A DNA stretch of 64,000 nucleotides from assembly GCA_902632935.1 (NCBI GenBank), contig CACPEJ010000002.1, positions 62,001 through 126,000 of the forward strand, read 5' to 3'. A model generated the notes under the pieces. That model saw only the letters and a list, made by a program, of their open reading frames with translations. It was not told the DNA's origin and ran no database searches. This document shows, piece after piece, positions 16,803 to 25,693 of the stretch. The first letter of the stretch is position 1. Every line of letters begins with the position of its first letter. Both the position numbers and the translations under genes were made by a program. The stretch comes from an uncultured Pelagibacteraceae bacterium. GTDB lineage: Bacteria; Pseudomonadota; Alphaproteobacteria; Pelagibacterales; Pelagibacteraceae.

Positions 16803-17016
16803 TTTTTTTTATCAATTTCATTATTGAAGCATAATTTTGTATTTTTTTTATATTTTTAAAATTTGTTTTTATATTAAATCTATCTCTTAAATGCACGAGT
16901 AAATTCATATGTAAAAGAGAATCCCAATTTTTATATTTTGAAAATTTTTTTTCATTATCAACAATTTTTTCATCTAAAATTTTTTCTATTTCATTTTTAA
17001 TTTTATTATTGTTCAT
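16783..17016 (-). CDS. Acyl carrier protein
   Basis: A 77-residue carrier protein. The phosphopantetheine site is Ser33 in NWDSLLHMNLL, matching the D-S-L motif, in a helical protein of normal ACP length. It overlaps the NeuD-like gene upstream by 11 bases and the SDR downstream by 20 bases, so the four genes are tightly coupled. It is distinct from a housekeeping ACP, which would have an acidic DSLDTVEL-type helix; this one is lysine-rich. It likely carries the acyl or aminoacyl group made by the adenylation enzyme. It needs a phosphopantetheinyl transferase encoded elsewhere. Confidence 0.82.
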   Translation of the reverse strand: MNNNKIKNEIEKILDEKIVDNEKKFSKYKNWDSLLHMNLLVHLRDRFNIKTNFKNIKKIQNYASIMKLIKKNEIKKK

Positions 17017-17677
17017 TTTTTAAATATTTCAAAAAATCCAAACTTTTAATTTCTATTTTTTTTGATGTAGAATTTATTATCGTACTTTCATTTCTAATTT
17101 TTCCTGTTACTAAAGCCCCTGCCCCAACAAATATACTATTCGCTATCGAGCTATTATTGCTAATTATTGAGTTAGATCCAAAAAAATTGCAATTACCTAT
17201 AGAAGTGTCACCAGAAATAACAGTCCCAGATGACACCCAATTAAAATTATTTAATCTCACATTGTGTGAAATTACAGAATTACTCCAAATAATATTTCCA
17301 TTCCCGATTTTTGATCCAGGATTTATAGACACATTATCAAGAAGAATATTATTTTCTCTAATCATAACGTCATTCGGAACTTGAGCGCTATTATCTATAT
17401 AGTTAACAAAATTATAACCTTCCGATTTTAAGCTCTCAAAAATTTTTTTCCTTATATTATTCATTTCCAAATACCCTATTGCAGTAATAATTTTATATTT
17501 TTTTGGGCTAAATTTTTTTTTCAATTCCTCTAAAGAATAAATAGGTCTATTATTAAATTTTTTTGATTTAATAAATTTTTTTTTTGAGGCATAAGCAATG
17601 ATATTGAATTTTTTTTTTAGATATGTGCTTAAAATTTTGGAAATATTACCATTACCAAATACTATGATTTCTTCCAT
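17006..17677 (-). CDS. NeuD/PglD-type sugar O- or N-acyltransferase
   Basis: A 223-residue protein with a Rossmann-like N-terminal domain (IVFGNGNISKILSTYL, about 4-19) and a left-handed parallel beta-helix of hexapeptide repeats (about 95-205, with turns such as GSKIGNGNIIWSN and GNCNFFGSNSII). This is the architecture of NeuD and PglD, which acylate sialic acid or UDP-bacillosamine precursors using acyl-CoA. Here the next gene is an ACP, so the donor may be acyl-ACP. It is the first gene of the minus-strand set and starts about 50 bases from the divergent WbqC-like gene. Confidence 0.8.
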   Translation of the reverse strand: MEEIIVFGNGNISKILSTYLKKKFNIIAYASKKKFIKSKKFNNRPIYSLEELKKKFSPKKYKIITAIGYLEMNNIRKKIFESLKSEGYNFVNYIDNSAQVPNDVMIRENNILLDNVSINPGSKIGNGNIIWSNSVISHNVRLNNFNWVSSGTVISGDTSIGNCNFFGSNSIISNNSSIANSIFVGAGALVTGKIRNESTIINSTSKKIEIKSLDFLKYLKNEQ

Positions 17678-17727
17678 TTTTTTTAATTAATATAGTTTTC
17701 AATAATTTTTTATTATATTATATTTAG

Positions 17728-18406
17728 ATGATTGTCTCTGCCATGCAACCTTATTATTTTCCATCAATTCATTATTATCAATTAATTTTTTCAAGTGATA
17801 TATTTGTAATATTAGATAATGTAAATTTTATAAATAGAGGGTTTATACATAAAAATTATTTTATTGATAGAGCAACAAAAGAAAAAAAAATTTTTAATTT
17901 GATTATAGAAAAAAAATCTCAAAATAAATTAATCAAAGATTTAAAATTAATAGATTACAAAAAAAAGTTTTGAAAATTTAAAAAAAAATTATGAAAAAAA
18001 CAAAAATTTTAAAGATGTTTACGAAAAAATTTTTATAAAAAAAATATTTAAAAAAGAATATAATTTGGTGATAGATTTGTTGGTAATTTCAATTAAAGAA
18101 ATAAGTAATTTATTAGGAATTAATACAAAAATAATTTTGTCTAGCTCTTTAAAACAAAATAAATTTACTGCACAAAAAAGAATATTAGATTATGTAAAAC
18201 AACTTAATGGAAAACAATATATAAATTTTATTGGTGGCTCTCACTTATACGACAAAAAATTATTTGAGGAAAATTCAATCAAATTAAAATTTTTAAAAAA
18301 TAATTCACATAAACATTCAAAAATATCAATTTTGCACACCCTAGCTAAATATGGTTTAAAAGAGACAAAAAATAATTTTATAAAAAATTATGAATTAGTT
18401 GAATAA
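17728..18406 (+). pseudogene. WbqC-like family gene, frameshifted
   Basis: The first part (17728-17973) begins MIVSAMQPYYFPSIHYYQL and has LDNVNFINRGFIHKNY, matching the start of WbqC-like proteins found in O-antigen clusters. It stops after a run of eight A bases at 17959-17966. Removing one A joins it to the downstream frame (SFENLKKNYEKNKNFKDVY and onward), which continues without a stop to 18406 and includes YINFIGGSHLYDKKLF, the usual C-terminal block. The gene is thus complete except for one extra base. It may be a true pseudogene, a sequencing error, or a gene rescued by slippage on the A run. Its function in glycan synthesis is unknown. Confidence 0.75.
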
Positions 18407-18436
18407 TGAGACATTGTAATGTTTTTGATAAAATAA

Positions 18437-19606
18437 CTATTTAAAAAAATTTTTGTTTATTAATTCATTTTCAAAATTTCGAATTTCACTTTCATAATAT
18501 TTTTTTGAAATTTTATATAATTTATCCTTTAAATCATAATAAAAATTAAGATTTTTTTTATAAAACTGAATCTTGTTTTTTAAATCTTTTTCATTTTTAT
18601 AAAAAATATATTTTTTATATTTTTCTAGAATATGTGGAATTTCTTTAGGTTTTTCACTTAAACAAAAACTCCCACTTAAAAATATATTATAAAATTTTGA
18701 AGTTAAGGTTAAATTCATTGGGTTGTTAGGATTTATAATTAAAAAATAATCACCTATATTTTCATAAAAATTATAAGCGTCAACGATTTTAAATTTTTTT
18801 TTGGGATATAATCCATAAAAATTTAGATTCAGTTTTTTTATAATCCTGATTTTTTTAAGATTATATGTATAATTTGAATATTTTATTAAAGATTGAAAAT
18901 TCTTAATTAAATAAAAATTGTCCCCATTTTTAATTAAATCAACATCAAAATTTTTTTTAAAATTTAATTTTTTTTTTATTACATATCCAATCATTGCAAC
19001 TTGATTATTATTAAAATTAGATTTTCTTAATTTGTCAAATATGAACATTAAAGATAAATTTCTAAATTTTACTTTGTATTTATCGTAAGTAAAATTTATT
19101 AAATTACGATTTGTAAAAAATTTATTGTTAGCATGATATGATGTGAAATGTAAAAAATTTTTTGAATTTATATATTTAAAAAAAAATGTTCTACTATCAT
19201 CTATTCTCTGACTATCTTTAATAGAATACTTATCAAAAATATTAAGGACTATATTCGGGATTTGTTCATTAATATGATCCCATCTCATAATACATTTAAG
19301 GTTTAAAATATCTGCAAAAAAATTTTTAATTTTTTTTTGAAATTTTAAATTTGAATAAAGAATGTAACTTGAATTAAGAGATATAACAAAATCAATTTTT
19401 CTTAATCGATAATAGAAATAATAATAAATAATTTTTAAAATATCTTTTATTTTTTTTTCTTTTTTTAAAAATATATCTATTTCATTGAATTCAATAACAT
19501 CAAATAAATATTTCTTTTTTAAACGTTTTATAATTAATTTTGAATTAGCATAATCTATTCCATAAAACCATCTTTTTGGTGGCATTATGAAAATTATTTT
19601 TTTCAT
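18437..19606 (-). CDS. Glycosyltransferase, GT-B type (CgeB-like C terminus)
   Basis: A 389-residue protein with two Rossmann-like halves. It begins KKIIFIMPPKRWFYGIDYAN and has a C-terminal nucleotide-sugar region LTSKFYNIFLSGSFCLSEKPKEIPHIL, as in the glycosyl transferase family 1/CgeB-like group. It would transfer a sugar onto a glycan at the cytoplasmic membrane face. A decayed copy of its start lies at 24421-24487. Composition is extremely rich in Lys, Asn, Ile, Phe and Tyr, as in its neighbours. Confidence 0.6.
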   Translation of the reverse strand: MKKIIFIMPPKRWFYGIDYANSKLIIKRLKKKYLFDVIEFNEIDIFLKKEKKIKDILKIIYYYFYYRLRKIDFVISLNSSYILYSNLKFQKKIKNFFADILNLKCIMRWDHINEQIPNIVLNIFDKYSIKDSQRIDDSRTFFFKYINSKNFLHFTSYHANNKFFTNRNLINFTYDKYKVKFRNLSLMFIFDKLRKSNFNNNQVAMIGYVIKKKLNFKKNFDVDLIKNGDNFYLIKNFQSLIKYSNYTYNLKKIRIIKKLNLNFYGLYPKKKFKIVDAYNFYENIGDYFLIINPNNPMNLTLTSKFYNIFLSGSFCLSEKPKEIPHILEKYKKYIFYKNEKDLKNKIQFYKKNLNFYYDLKDKLYKISKKYYESEIRNFENELINKNFFK

Positions 19607-19731
19607 ATAAATTAAAGTATTGTTTTATAAAGTTTTTAAAAAAATATCACTTTGTAGAATGATATAAAGTATTTATAAAATAGATAATATATCTTAATTT
19701 AATAAATTACAAAAATTAAGATAATTTAAAA

Positions 19732-20433
19732 ATGAAACTTTTTATTAAAAAAAAAATTAGTCAATTTTTCAATTTTAATCAAAAAAATAGAGATGTACCA
19801 GTTCATGATAGTTTCAAAAAAAATTTGTATGAGATGGATCAAAACACTAAACAAAATGATTTTTTAAGATTTATTAATGATAAACAATTTAAATTTACCG
19901 ATGATTGGATTACTAACAAAACCAATATAATGCTAAATATATTTGAAAATTATAACATAAATCCTAAAGAAATTCTTGAAATAGGAGTTCATGAAGGTTT
20001 TTCTACAATATTTTTTCAGTACGCTTTTAAAGATTTTCACACTGATGTTATCGATATTTTTTTAAATGACACACGAAAAAAATTTGAGTCAAATATAAAT
20101 ATAATAAATCCAAAAAATATAGATATCCATCAAACGACCAGTCATAATTTTTTAGTAAATAATAAAAAAAAATACGATTTAATATTTGTTGATGGTGGCC
20201 ATGGATATTTGGATGTTATTTTTGATCTATTCTATAGTTTTCAGTGTTTACATATAAATGGATTATTATTAATTGACGATTATGATTGGAAAGATGAAAA
20301 TAAAGATAAATCTGTAAGATTGGCTACAAATAATTTTCTTGATGTAATAGAAGGTAGTTATGATGCAATACATCAGGGTCAATTTGCAGCAATTATTAAA
20401 AAAAAAAACGTTGTTCTGAATCAGCAACTTTAA
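19732..20433 (+). CDS. Class I SAM methyltransferase (Methyltransf_24 type)
   Basis: A 233-residue protein with EILEIGVHEGFSTIFFQYAF (about 80-99) as the SAM loop and LIFVDGGHGYLDVIFDL (about 148-164) as the motif with a metal-binding Asp/His, followed by GLLLIDDYDW. These are marks of the Methyltransf_24 family of sugar or small-molecule O-methyltransferases. It is transcribed alone, divergent from the glycosyltransferase at 19606 with a 125-base AT-rich spacer that should hold both promoters. Confidence 0.75.
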   Translation: MKLFIKKKISQFFNFNQKNRDVPVHDSFKKNLYEMDQNTKQNDFLRFINDKQFKFTDDWITNKTNIMLNIFENYNINPKEILEIGVHEGFSTIFFQYAFKDFHTDVIDIFLNDTRKKFESNINIINPKNIDIHQTTSHNFLVNNKKKYDLIFVDGGHGYLDVIFDLFYSFQCLHINGLLLIDDYDWKDENKDKSVRLATNNFLDVIEGSYDAIHQGQFAAIIKKKNVVLNQQL

Positions 20434-20454
20434 ATATATTTATTAATTTTTAAA

Positions 20455-21657
20455 TTATTTGATATTCAAAAAATTTTCTAGTTTAATTATTTCTCTAAAC
20501 TTTTTTTCAACTGGGTATTTATTTTTTATAATAAATTTCTTCTTTACGAAATTATATTGTCGATAATAGGATTTATTAATACTTAAATTATCATTTTGTA
20601 ATACAGGATTCATTATTTGATACTCTTTTCCAAATAATTCTTTTATAAAATTTTGAAGATTTTCAAAAGATGCAATATAAAAAGCACAATTATTAATTTT
20701 ATATACAAAACTATTTTCAAGCTTCTCAAAATTATCAAGTTCCAGATTAAATTTTTTATAATAGTTTTTGATGTATTTATTATAAGACAATTTAAAATTG
20801 AAAAATCTTTCATTACAAAAGTTTAATATATCTCTATTATTATATTTTTTTGCCTCAAACATCTTATAATTTCCTTGAAAAATAGATGATATAAAAGCAG
20901 TTCTATGATCTCGAAATATTGAAACGTAAACTTTAGGATTTTTACCTGATTGAAATTTCTTAAATTGAATTTTTGTAAAGTCAATTTGAAAATTTTCCCC
21001 ATCCTTAATTTGATTTAATTTTTTAAGATCGTGCTTAAAATTTTTTTTGTTATTTTCACTAAGAAAAAAGTTCATATTTTTCAGAATTTTATTTTTATAA
21101 TTGAGTGTTTCATTATGTATTCTAATAGCTTCTATATTATATTTTTTAGCTGTTGATAAAAATGTTGTTGATCCTGTTTTTGGTGGAGTATAGATGATCA
21201 ATTTTTTTTTTCTTGATTTATAAATTCTACTTAAGATTTCTTTGATTAAACTTTCAAAAGTTTTTCTAAATAAAAAATTTCTTGAGACTATAGATAAATA
21301 TATATTTTTTCTTGACATGGATATAGGATTATAAAAATTTATTTGTTCAATTTTGTTTAAAAAGTTTTTGTTAATATCAAAAATCTTATTTTTTGAAAAA
21401 TAAATATACTCTGAATAAAAATTTTCTTTTAATGATGAATAAAATCTTATTACAAATAAATCTATATTGCTTTTAAGTTTGAAATTGAGTTTATTTTTTG
21501 GACTTTTTAATCTTATCTTTAAAATATCTTCATAAGGTGGTAAAAAATTTCTTTTTGATTTTATATTTCGAGTAAAAAAAAATAAATAATGAAAAATTTT
21601 TTCAAATAATAAGATCATTATTTTATATATTCTAATTTTTATGGAAATCTTTTTCAT
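20455..21657 (-). CDS. Sulfotransferase family protein
   Basis: A 400-residue protein with the 5'-phosphosulfate-binding loop YTPPKTGSTT (156-165) and a 3'-phosphate-binding-like segment VYVSIFRDHRTAFISSIF, in which Arg and Ser fit the PAPS-binding signature. It would transfer sulfate from PAPS to a glycan hydroxyl. The first 150 residues are not recognised. A gene for PAPS synthesis is not in this window. The nearest neighbours are methyltransferases and a radical SAM gene, so glycan sulfation is the likely role. Confidence 0.72.
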   Translation of the reverse strand: MKKISIKIRIYKIMILLFEKIFHYLFFFTRNIKSKRNFLPPYEDILKIRLKSPKNKLNFKLKSNIDLFVIRFYSSLKENFYSEYIYFSKNKIFDINKNFLNKIEQINFYNPISMSRKNIYLSIVSRNFLFRKTFESLIKEILSRIYKSRKKKLIIYTPPKTGSTTFLSTAKKYNIEAIRIHNETLNYKNKILKNMNFFLSENNKKNFKHDLKKLNQIKDGENFQIDFTKIQFKKFQSGKNPKVYVSIFRDHRTAFISSIFQGNYKMFEAKKYNNRDILNFCNERFFNFKLSYNKYIKNYYKKFNLELDNFEKLENSFVYKINNCAFYIASFENLQNFIKELFGKEYQIMNPVLQNDNLSINKSYYRQYNFVKKKFIIKNKYPVEKKFREIIKLENFLNIK

Positions 21658-21794
21658 ATGAATTTAAGCTTAATCTCTACAATTCTTCATTAAGTCAAAG
21701 CTCAAAGAGTACTTAAGCAATATCATCATTAAATTATATGATAATCCATGAATTGGATGTTAAGTAGATATATTTCATAATTTTGAATATTTAA

Positions 21795-23069
21795 TTATTT
21801 GAAGGTTTCTGATTTTAATATTCCAAATTTTTTTACAAATCTTAATTTTTTTCTTATCACTTGAGGAATAATCGGAATTACATTTGATCTTAGATACTGG
21901 TCAAAATTATAAATTAATTCCTTTTTATAGGAGTAATTTTTTGCACAATGTAAGGCATGACTATAAATTCCATTAAGATCATTATAAGCATAATGATCTT
22001 GATGCATTTGAAGCTCACTAAGGCATTTTTCAAACATTTGTTTCCAGTTTTTTAGTTTTCTCTGTTTAAGTATTTTTGGGTTTTTAAAAAAATCCTCATT
22101 TTCAAAATCATATTTAGTTACTCCATTAATGAAACCAAAATGAATCCCTAAATCATTTTTCTTGCACCATTTTATTAAGTTATACATTCCATCATCTACT
22201 AAACTGGTTTTCATTACATTGCATGCTATTGAAACATTCCAGTTTTTATTATTTATTTTTGCAAATTCTTTTAGATCTAGAATGTTTTTTTCCAGTTTTG
22301 ACCATATTGATCCGACTCTAAGTTTTTCTAAAGCTTTTCCTGCTGTCTCCATGCTTATAGATATTATCATGTTATCAAACACAGATAATTTTTTTATATA
22401 TCTGTGTAACAGAGCTCCATTTGTGAATAAAGATAATGTTGTGTCATAAAAATCACTATCTTCTACAATGTAATCAATAAATTTCCTTGACTCTTTAATA
22501 ACTAAAGGTTCACCACCTATCAAATGTATTGTTGAGGCTTTGTTAATTATATCTTTTTGTTTTATAAGTTTTTCAGCACTTACTGTAGAGTTAAAATTTT
22601 GATCTCTTTCAGGATTTTGAAAACAAAAGGTACACTTGAAATTACATTGATTACCAAAATTAATATATATTTTTGTGGGAAAAGATTCTAAAATAATTTT
22701 TTTTTGAAAAAATTCTTTTTTTGCGAGTTCAAGATTTGCTAGTTTTTCTAGATATATTTTTTCATTTTTTGGATTTTTAATTTTAATATTTTCCCAAGTC
22801 TTTTCTTGAAGTACATTGCCTGGAACATCTTTTTTACCAATTAACCATTCACAATTGTTACATCCTTGAGCGTTTTTTTCTTCACCTGTGATAATTCTTC
22901 TATAATTTTGAAAATATGCACCATTCCAAATTTTTTTAATATCAAGAGTGTTATTAGAGTTAAAATCAAATTTATCTATATCTTCTTTATAAAAACAACA
23001 TGGTCTAATTGTTTGATGATAATCAAACTGCATTTCAAACCATGGTTGTAAACAATCTTCTAATTTCAT
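21795..23069 (-). CDS. Radical SAM protein with N-terminal SPASM/twitch-like cysteines
   Basis: A 424-residue protein. The radical SAM cluster motif C-x3-C-x2-C is at Cys142, Cys146 and Cys149 (NQCNFKCTFCFQ), followed by HLIGGEPLV, the GGE motif. Additional cysteines at 6, 24, 25, 70 and 73 precede it (RPCCFY, GCNNCEW), which is the layout of twitch-domain radical SAM proteins in which the auxiliary-cluster part comes first. Its start overlaps the FkbM methyltransferase stop as ATGA, so the two are translated together. A role in unusual sugar or lipid carrier modification is inferred from context. Confidence 0.8.
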   Translation of the reverse strand: MKLEDCLQPWFEMQFDYHQTIRPCCFYKEDIDKFDFNSNNTLDIKKIWNGAYFQNYRRIITGEEKNAQGCNNCEWLIGKKDVPGNVLQEKTWENIKIKNPKNEKIYLEKLANLELAKKEFFQKKIILESFPTKIYINFGNQCNFKCTFCFQNPERDQNFNSTVSAEKLIKQKDIINKASTIHLIGGEPLVIKESRKFIDYIVEDSDFYDTTLSLFTNGALLHRYIKKLSVFDNMIISISMETAGKALEKLRVGSIWSKLEKNILDLKEFAKINNKNWNVSIACNVMKTSLVDDGMYNLIKWCKKNDLGIHFGFINGVTKYDFENEDFFKNPKILKQRKLKNWKQMFEKCLSELQMHQDHYAYNDLNGIYSHALHCAKNYSYKKELIYNFDQYLRSNVIPIIPQVIRKKLRFVKKFGILKSETFK

Positions 23070-24178
23070 ATTATATTTAAAAATTTATTTTTATCTTTTC
23101 TATACCTTTCACAATACTCATCATAATCAAAAATTTCACCAAAAAATTCTAAACTATATTTCTTAATAAACTCTGATTTAAACTCATTTTTTTTTTCATC
23201 TGAAAAATCCTTAACTCGGTTTATCAATTCTATAGCAATGTGATCTTGATTGTAAATTTCGAAAAGTCTTAAAATCTTCATAATATCATCCTCATTTAAT
23301 TTTTTTAAAGAATCCTCATTAAAGTTTTTAAAAAAAACAAGATCTCCCATCAATGGGCTGCCATTATAATTGGGTCCTGGAAAACTATACAAATATCTCG
23401 TAGGTAAAAATTCAGATGAATATCTACTATGAACAAAATTGAGTAAGTTGAAATTTTTTGAGTTCATATATCTCAAAACTTCAATAAAATCTCTAAATCC
23501 TCCTCCTTTTGCTTTGACGTAATCTACTTCAATTTGAATTCCAAATAACTTATCAGAATCTAATAAATTATCAGCTCCATATAAAACCTCATGATCATTA
23601 GCATCTATATCAATTTTTAAAAAATTAACTTCTTTTGGATGAATCAAATTATTAAAAGCATCGTCTATAGTAGTTTTTTTTTCGGTAAAATAATTTTTTG
23701 TAAAATTCTGATTTTTATTGAGAGTTGAAAGTTTAGAACTTGAAATATAATGATGATTGTTTTGAATTTTTTCTATAACAAATCGATCTTTTATTGACTC
23801 TGGTTCAATAAAATTTTGTCTAAGTTTACTTAAATTAGATGGTTCAATAACTTTATAGTTAAAAAAGTTAAAATTTTTTCCTTTATATCGTTTTTTTTGT
23901 CTATTTATTTCCTCGGTATCTATATCAATACCATAAAAATTAAAATTTTTCAGTTTAGTGAAATGTTCAGGTATTTGACCAAAACATCCAATATCTAATA
24001 TATTTATAAAATTTTCTTTATGTTTATTTTCAATATAATTATTAAAATAAAGTACTGAGGATGTGAGTGAATCTGCAATATCAATCCCTCTTTTGAAATA
24101 TTTTAAATTTTTAACTTTATTTCGTAAAAAAGTATTATTCAAAATAAAATCTCTTATATACTTTTTTATTAGTTTCAT
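23066..24178 (-). CDS. FkbM-family methyltransferase (long form)
   Basis: A 370-residue protein. ILDIGCFGQIPEHF (about 60-73) is the SAM-binding motif, and NFLKIDIDANDHEVLYGAD (about 184-202) is the FkbM signature (compare KIDVEGFE). The C-terminal tail includes EIFDYDEYCERYRKDKNKF. It is the upstream partner of the radical SAM gene (ATGA overlap). A damaged copy of its last 33 codons lies at 26770-26880. It likely O-methylates a glycan sugar. Confidence 0.78.
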   Translation of the reverse strand: MKLIKKYIRDFILNNTFLRNKVKNLKYFKRGIDIADSLTSSVLYFNNYIENKHKENFINILDIGCFGQIPEHFTKLKNFNFYGIDIDTEEINRQKKRYKGKNFNFFNYKVIEPSNLSKLRQNFIEPESIKDRFVIEKIQNNHHYISSSKLSTLNKNQNFTKNYFTEKKTTIDDAFNNLIHPKEVNFLKIDIDANDHEVLYGADNLLDSDKLFGIQIEVDYVKAKGGGFRDFIEVLRYMNSKNFNLLNFVHSRYSSEFLPTRYLYSFPGPNYNGSPLMGDLVFFKNFNEDSLKKLNEDDIMKILRLFEIYNQDHIAIELINRVKDFSDEKKNEFKSEFIKKYSLEFFGEIFDYDEYCERYRKDKNKFLNII

Positions 24179-24231
24179 ACTATCATTACTTGATTTGATG
24201 TCCTAATATACAACTAATTATTATTTTTTGA

Positions 24232-24363
24232 TATATTATTAAAAAATCACAATTTGAGTTAGCAAAAAGCAGTAAATTATTGAAATATTTACATGAGGTA
24301 GAGAAAAATAAAATAAATATAAATTTCCTTAAAATTTTTCAGGATAAAAGATATCAATTTTAA
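24232..24363 (+). pseudogene. Possible C-terminal gene fragment, unrecognised
   Basis: 43 codons between in-frame stops with no ATG. The translation includes SKLLKYLHEVEKNKININ and ends DKRYQF, which looks like ordinary coding sequence. It could be the tail of a lost glycan gene. The parent family is not recognised, and chance is not excluded at this length. Confidence 0.3.
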
Positions 24364-24420
24364 ACTATTATCAAAGTAATAAAGACAAACTTAAAATTTT
24401 ACAGTCAACCCAGTCTAAAT

Positions 24421-24487
24421 AATTAGAGATAATCTATGCTATAAAACCAATTTTTTGGATGTAGCATGAAGAGTATTTTTTTTGCAT
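24421..24487 (-). pseudogene. Relic of a glycosyltransferase gene start
   Basis: The minus strand reads from an ATG at 24487 through bases that align with the first ~65 bases of the glycosyltransferase gene starting at 19606. Shared blocks include GGTTTTAT, ATAGATTAT and CTAATT in the same order, with small indels and a broken frame. It represents the front end of a second copy that has otherwise been lost, placed 20 bases downstream of the DegT aminotransferase gene. Confidence 0.6.
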
Positions 24488-24506
24488 AATTAATGAAAAA
24501 ATTTTT

Positions 24507-25589
24507 TTATAGTTTTTCAATATCCCTACAAAAACTTTTAAACTGAGTTATCTTCATGTTATCATTTATATAAAATCCAATTAAGTTTTTTTTAGTTTTT
24601 AGAGTGTTTATCATTTTAGTTTTTGGGTATTTTTGGAATATATTCACTTTATGCATAACATTATTAGACCACCATCTATTTAAGATTATATTATAGCTTT
24701 GACATAGCTTTATAAATTTACGATCAATGCTTAAATTTTTATAAAAAGTAATCTTGTTCGAGATAAATTGTTTTTTGTAATGAGCAATTTTAAACTTTGT
24801 TTTAAGAGAATTTTTTACAATCGAAGATCGTTTTTTTAAATTTTTAATTTTTTTGTTCATGTCATCAAAATTTGAAAGAAGTATTGCAGCATCATACTCT
24901 GAGAATTTCCCGTTAAATCCAATTATGTTAGATTTATTGTTTTTTTCACTTATTCCAAAATTAGTAATATTTTCAAATATTTTTTCATATTTTTTAGGAC
25001 ATATTATTAAACCAGACTCATTAGATCCTAAAGTTTTTGTAGGATGAAAACTACAAGTTATAAATATCTTATTATTAATTTTTTTTTTCAGATTTAAAAA
25101 TGTATCGGCAGCATCATAAATAATTGGAATATTAATTTCCTTTTGAAATTTATTTAAATATTCAATATCAACTGGATATCCAAACGGAGAAACAACCATT
25201 AAAAATGCTATATCATTTCTCTTTGATAAAATTTGTTTTACTAATTTTAAATCAATTACTAAATTATCATCATTTATATCGACAAAATAAGGTTTAAAAC
25301 CTGAATCAATTATTGAGATTGGGTTAGAGTAAAAGCTAAAAGATGGACATAAAACATATTTTTTCTTTAATTTTGTATTTAAATACTTTGTAATAGTTAA
25401 CAATGATGAGTGTCCACTAGAGGTAAGTATGACACTGTTATCTTTATAATTTAAGTTTGTTTCAATTTTTTTTTTTAATTCTAAATAAAGTGGTCCAAAA
25501 TTAGAATAATATTTGTTATTATCCACTTTTTTTAGATATTTGTTTATCTTGCCTCTTCTTGCTAAACTAAATTGACCGAAAAATTTCAT
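24507..25589 (-). CDS. DegT/DnrJ/EryC1/StrS-family aminotransferase
   Basis: A 360-residue PLP-dependent sugar aminotransferase-fold protein. The PLP lysine is Lys185 in SFHPTKTLG, the PLP-pyridine aspartate is in IIYDAADTF (about Asp159), and SSGHSS (about 57-62) binds the phosphate. It would make an amino sugar by transamination of a keto-sugar nucleotide. Some family members are dehydratases that replace the Lys with His; here Lys is present, supporting aminotransferase activity. It lies downstream of an NDP-sugar epimerase/dehydratase, its expected partner, after about 100 bases. Confidence 0.85.
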   Translation of the reverse strand: MKFFGQFSLARRGKINKYLKKVDNNKYYSNFGPLYLELKKKIETNLNYKDNSVILTSSGHSSLLTITKYLNTKLKKKYVLCPSFSFYSNPISIIDSGFKPYFVDINDDNLVIDLKLVKQILSKRNDIAFLMVVSPFGYPVDIEYLNKFQKEINIPIIYDAADTFLNLKKKINNKIFITCSFHPTKTLGSNESGLIICPKKYEKIFENITNFGISEKNNKSNIIGFNGKFSEYDAAILLSNFDDMNKKIKNLKKRSSIVKNSLKTKFKIAHYKKQFISNKITFYKNLSIDRKFIKLCQSYNIILNRWWSNNVMHKVNIFQKYPKTKMINTLKTKKNLIGFYINDNMKITQFKSFCRDIEKL

Positions 25590-25693
25590 ATTAAATAATC
25601 TTTAACTTATTACATTAAATTATTATAGTTTATATAGTTTCTTTGAATAAAATTATAGTTGTGGAAAGTTAAAAATTTTAAATATATTTTTAT

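Larger units (their letters stand above)
24179..24506. other. 328-base gap holding gene debris
   Basis: No intact gene is seen. From left to right the gap holds the spacer upstream of the FkbM gene, a start-less open frame on the plus strand (24232-24363) that ends like a protein C terminus, and a minus-strand relic of a glycosyltransferase start (24421-24487). The composition is as AT-rich as the neighbours. It looks like a recombination joint in the glycan region. Confidence 0.6.

Noticed and set aside
16800-24500. Long A and T runs as simple-sequence repeats or CRISPR-like arrays
   Set aside because: Runs of 8-10 are spread evenly as expected at this base composition; no repeat-spacer periodicity exists anywhere in the window.
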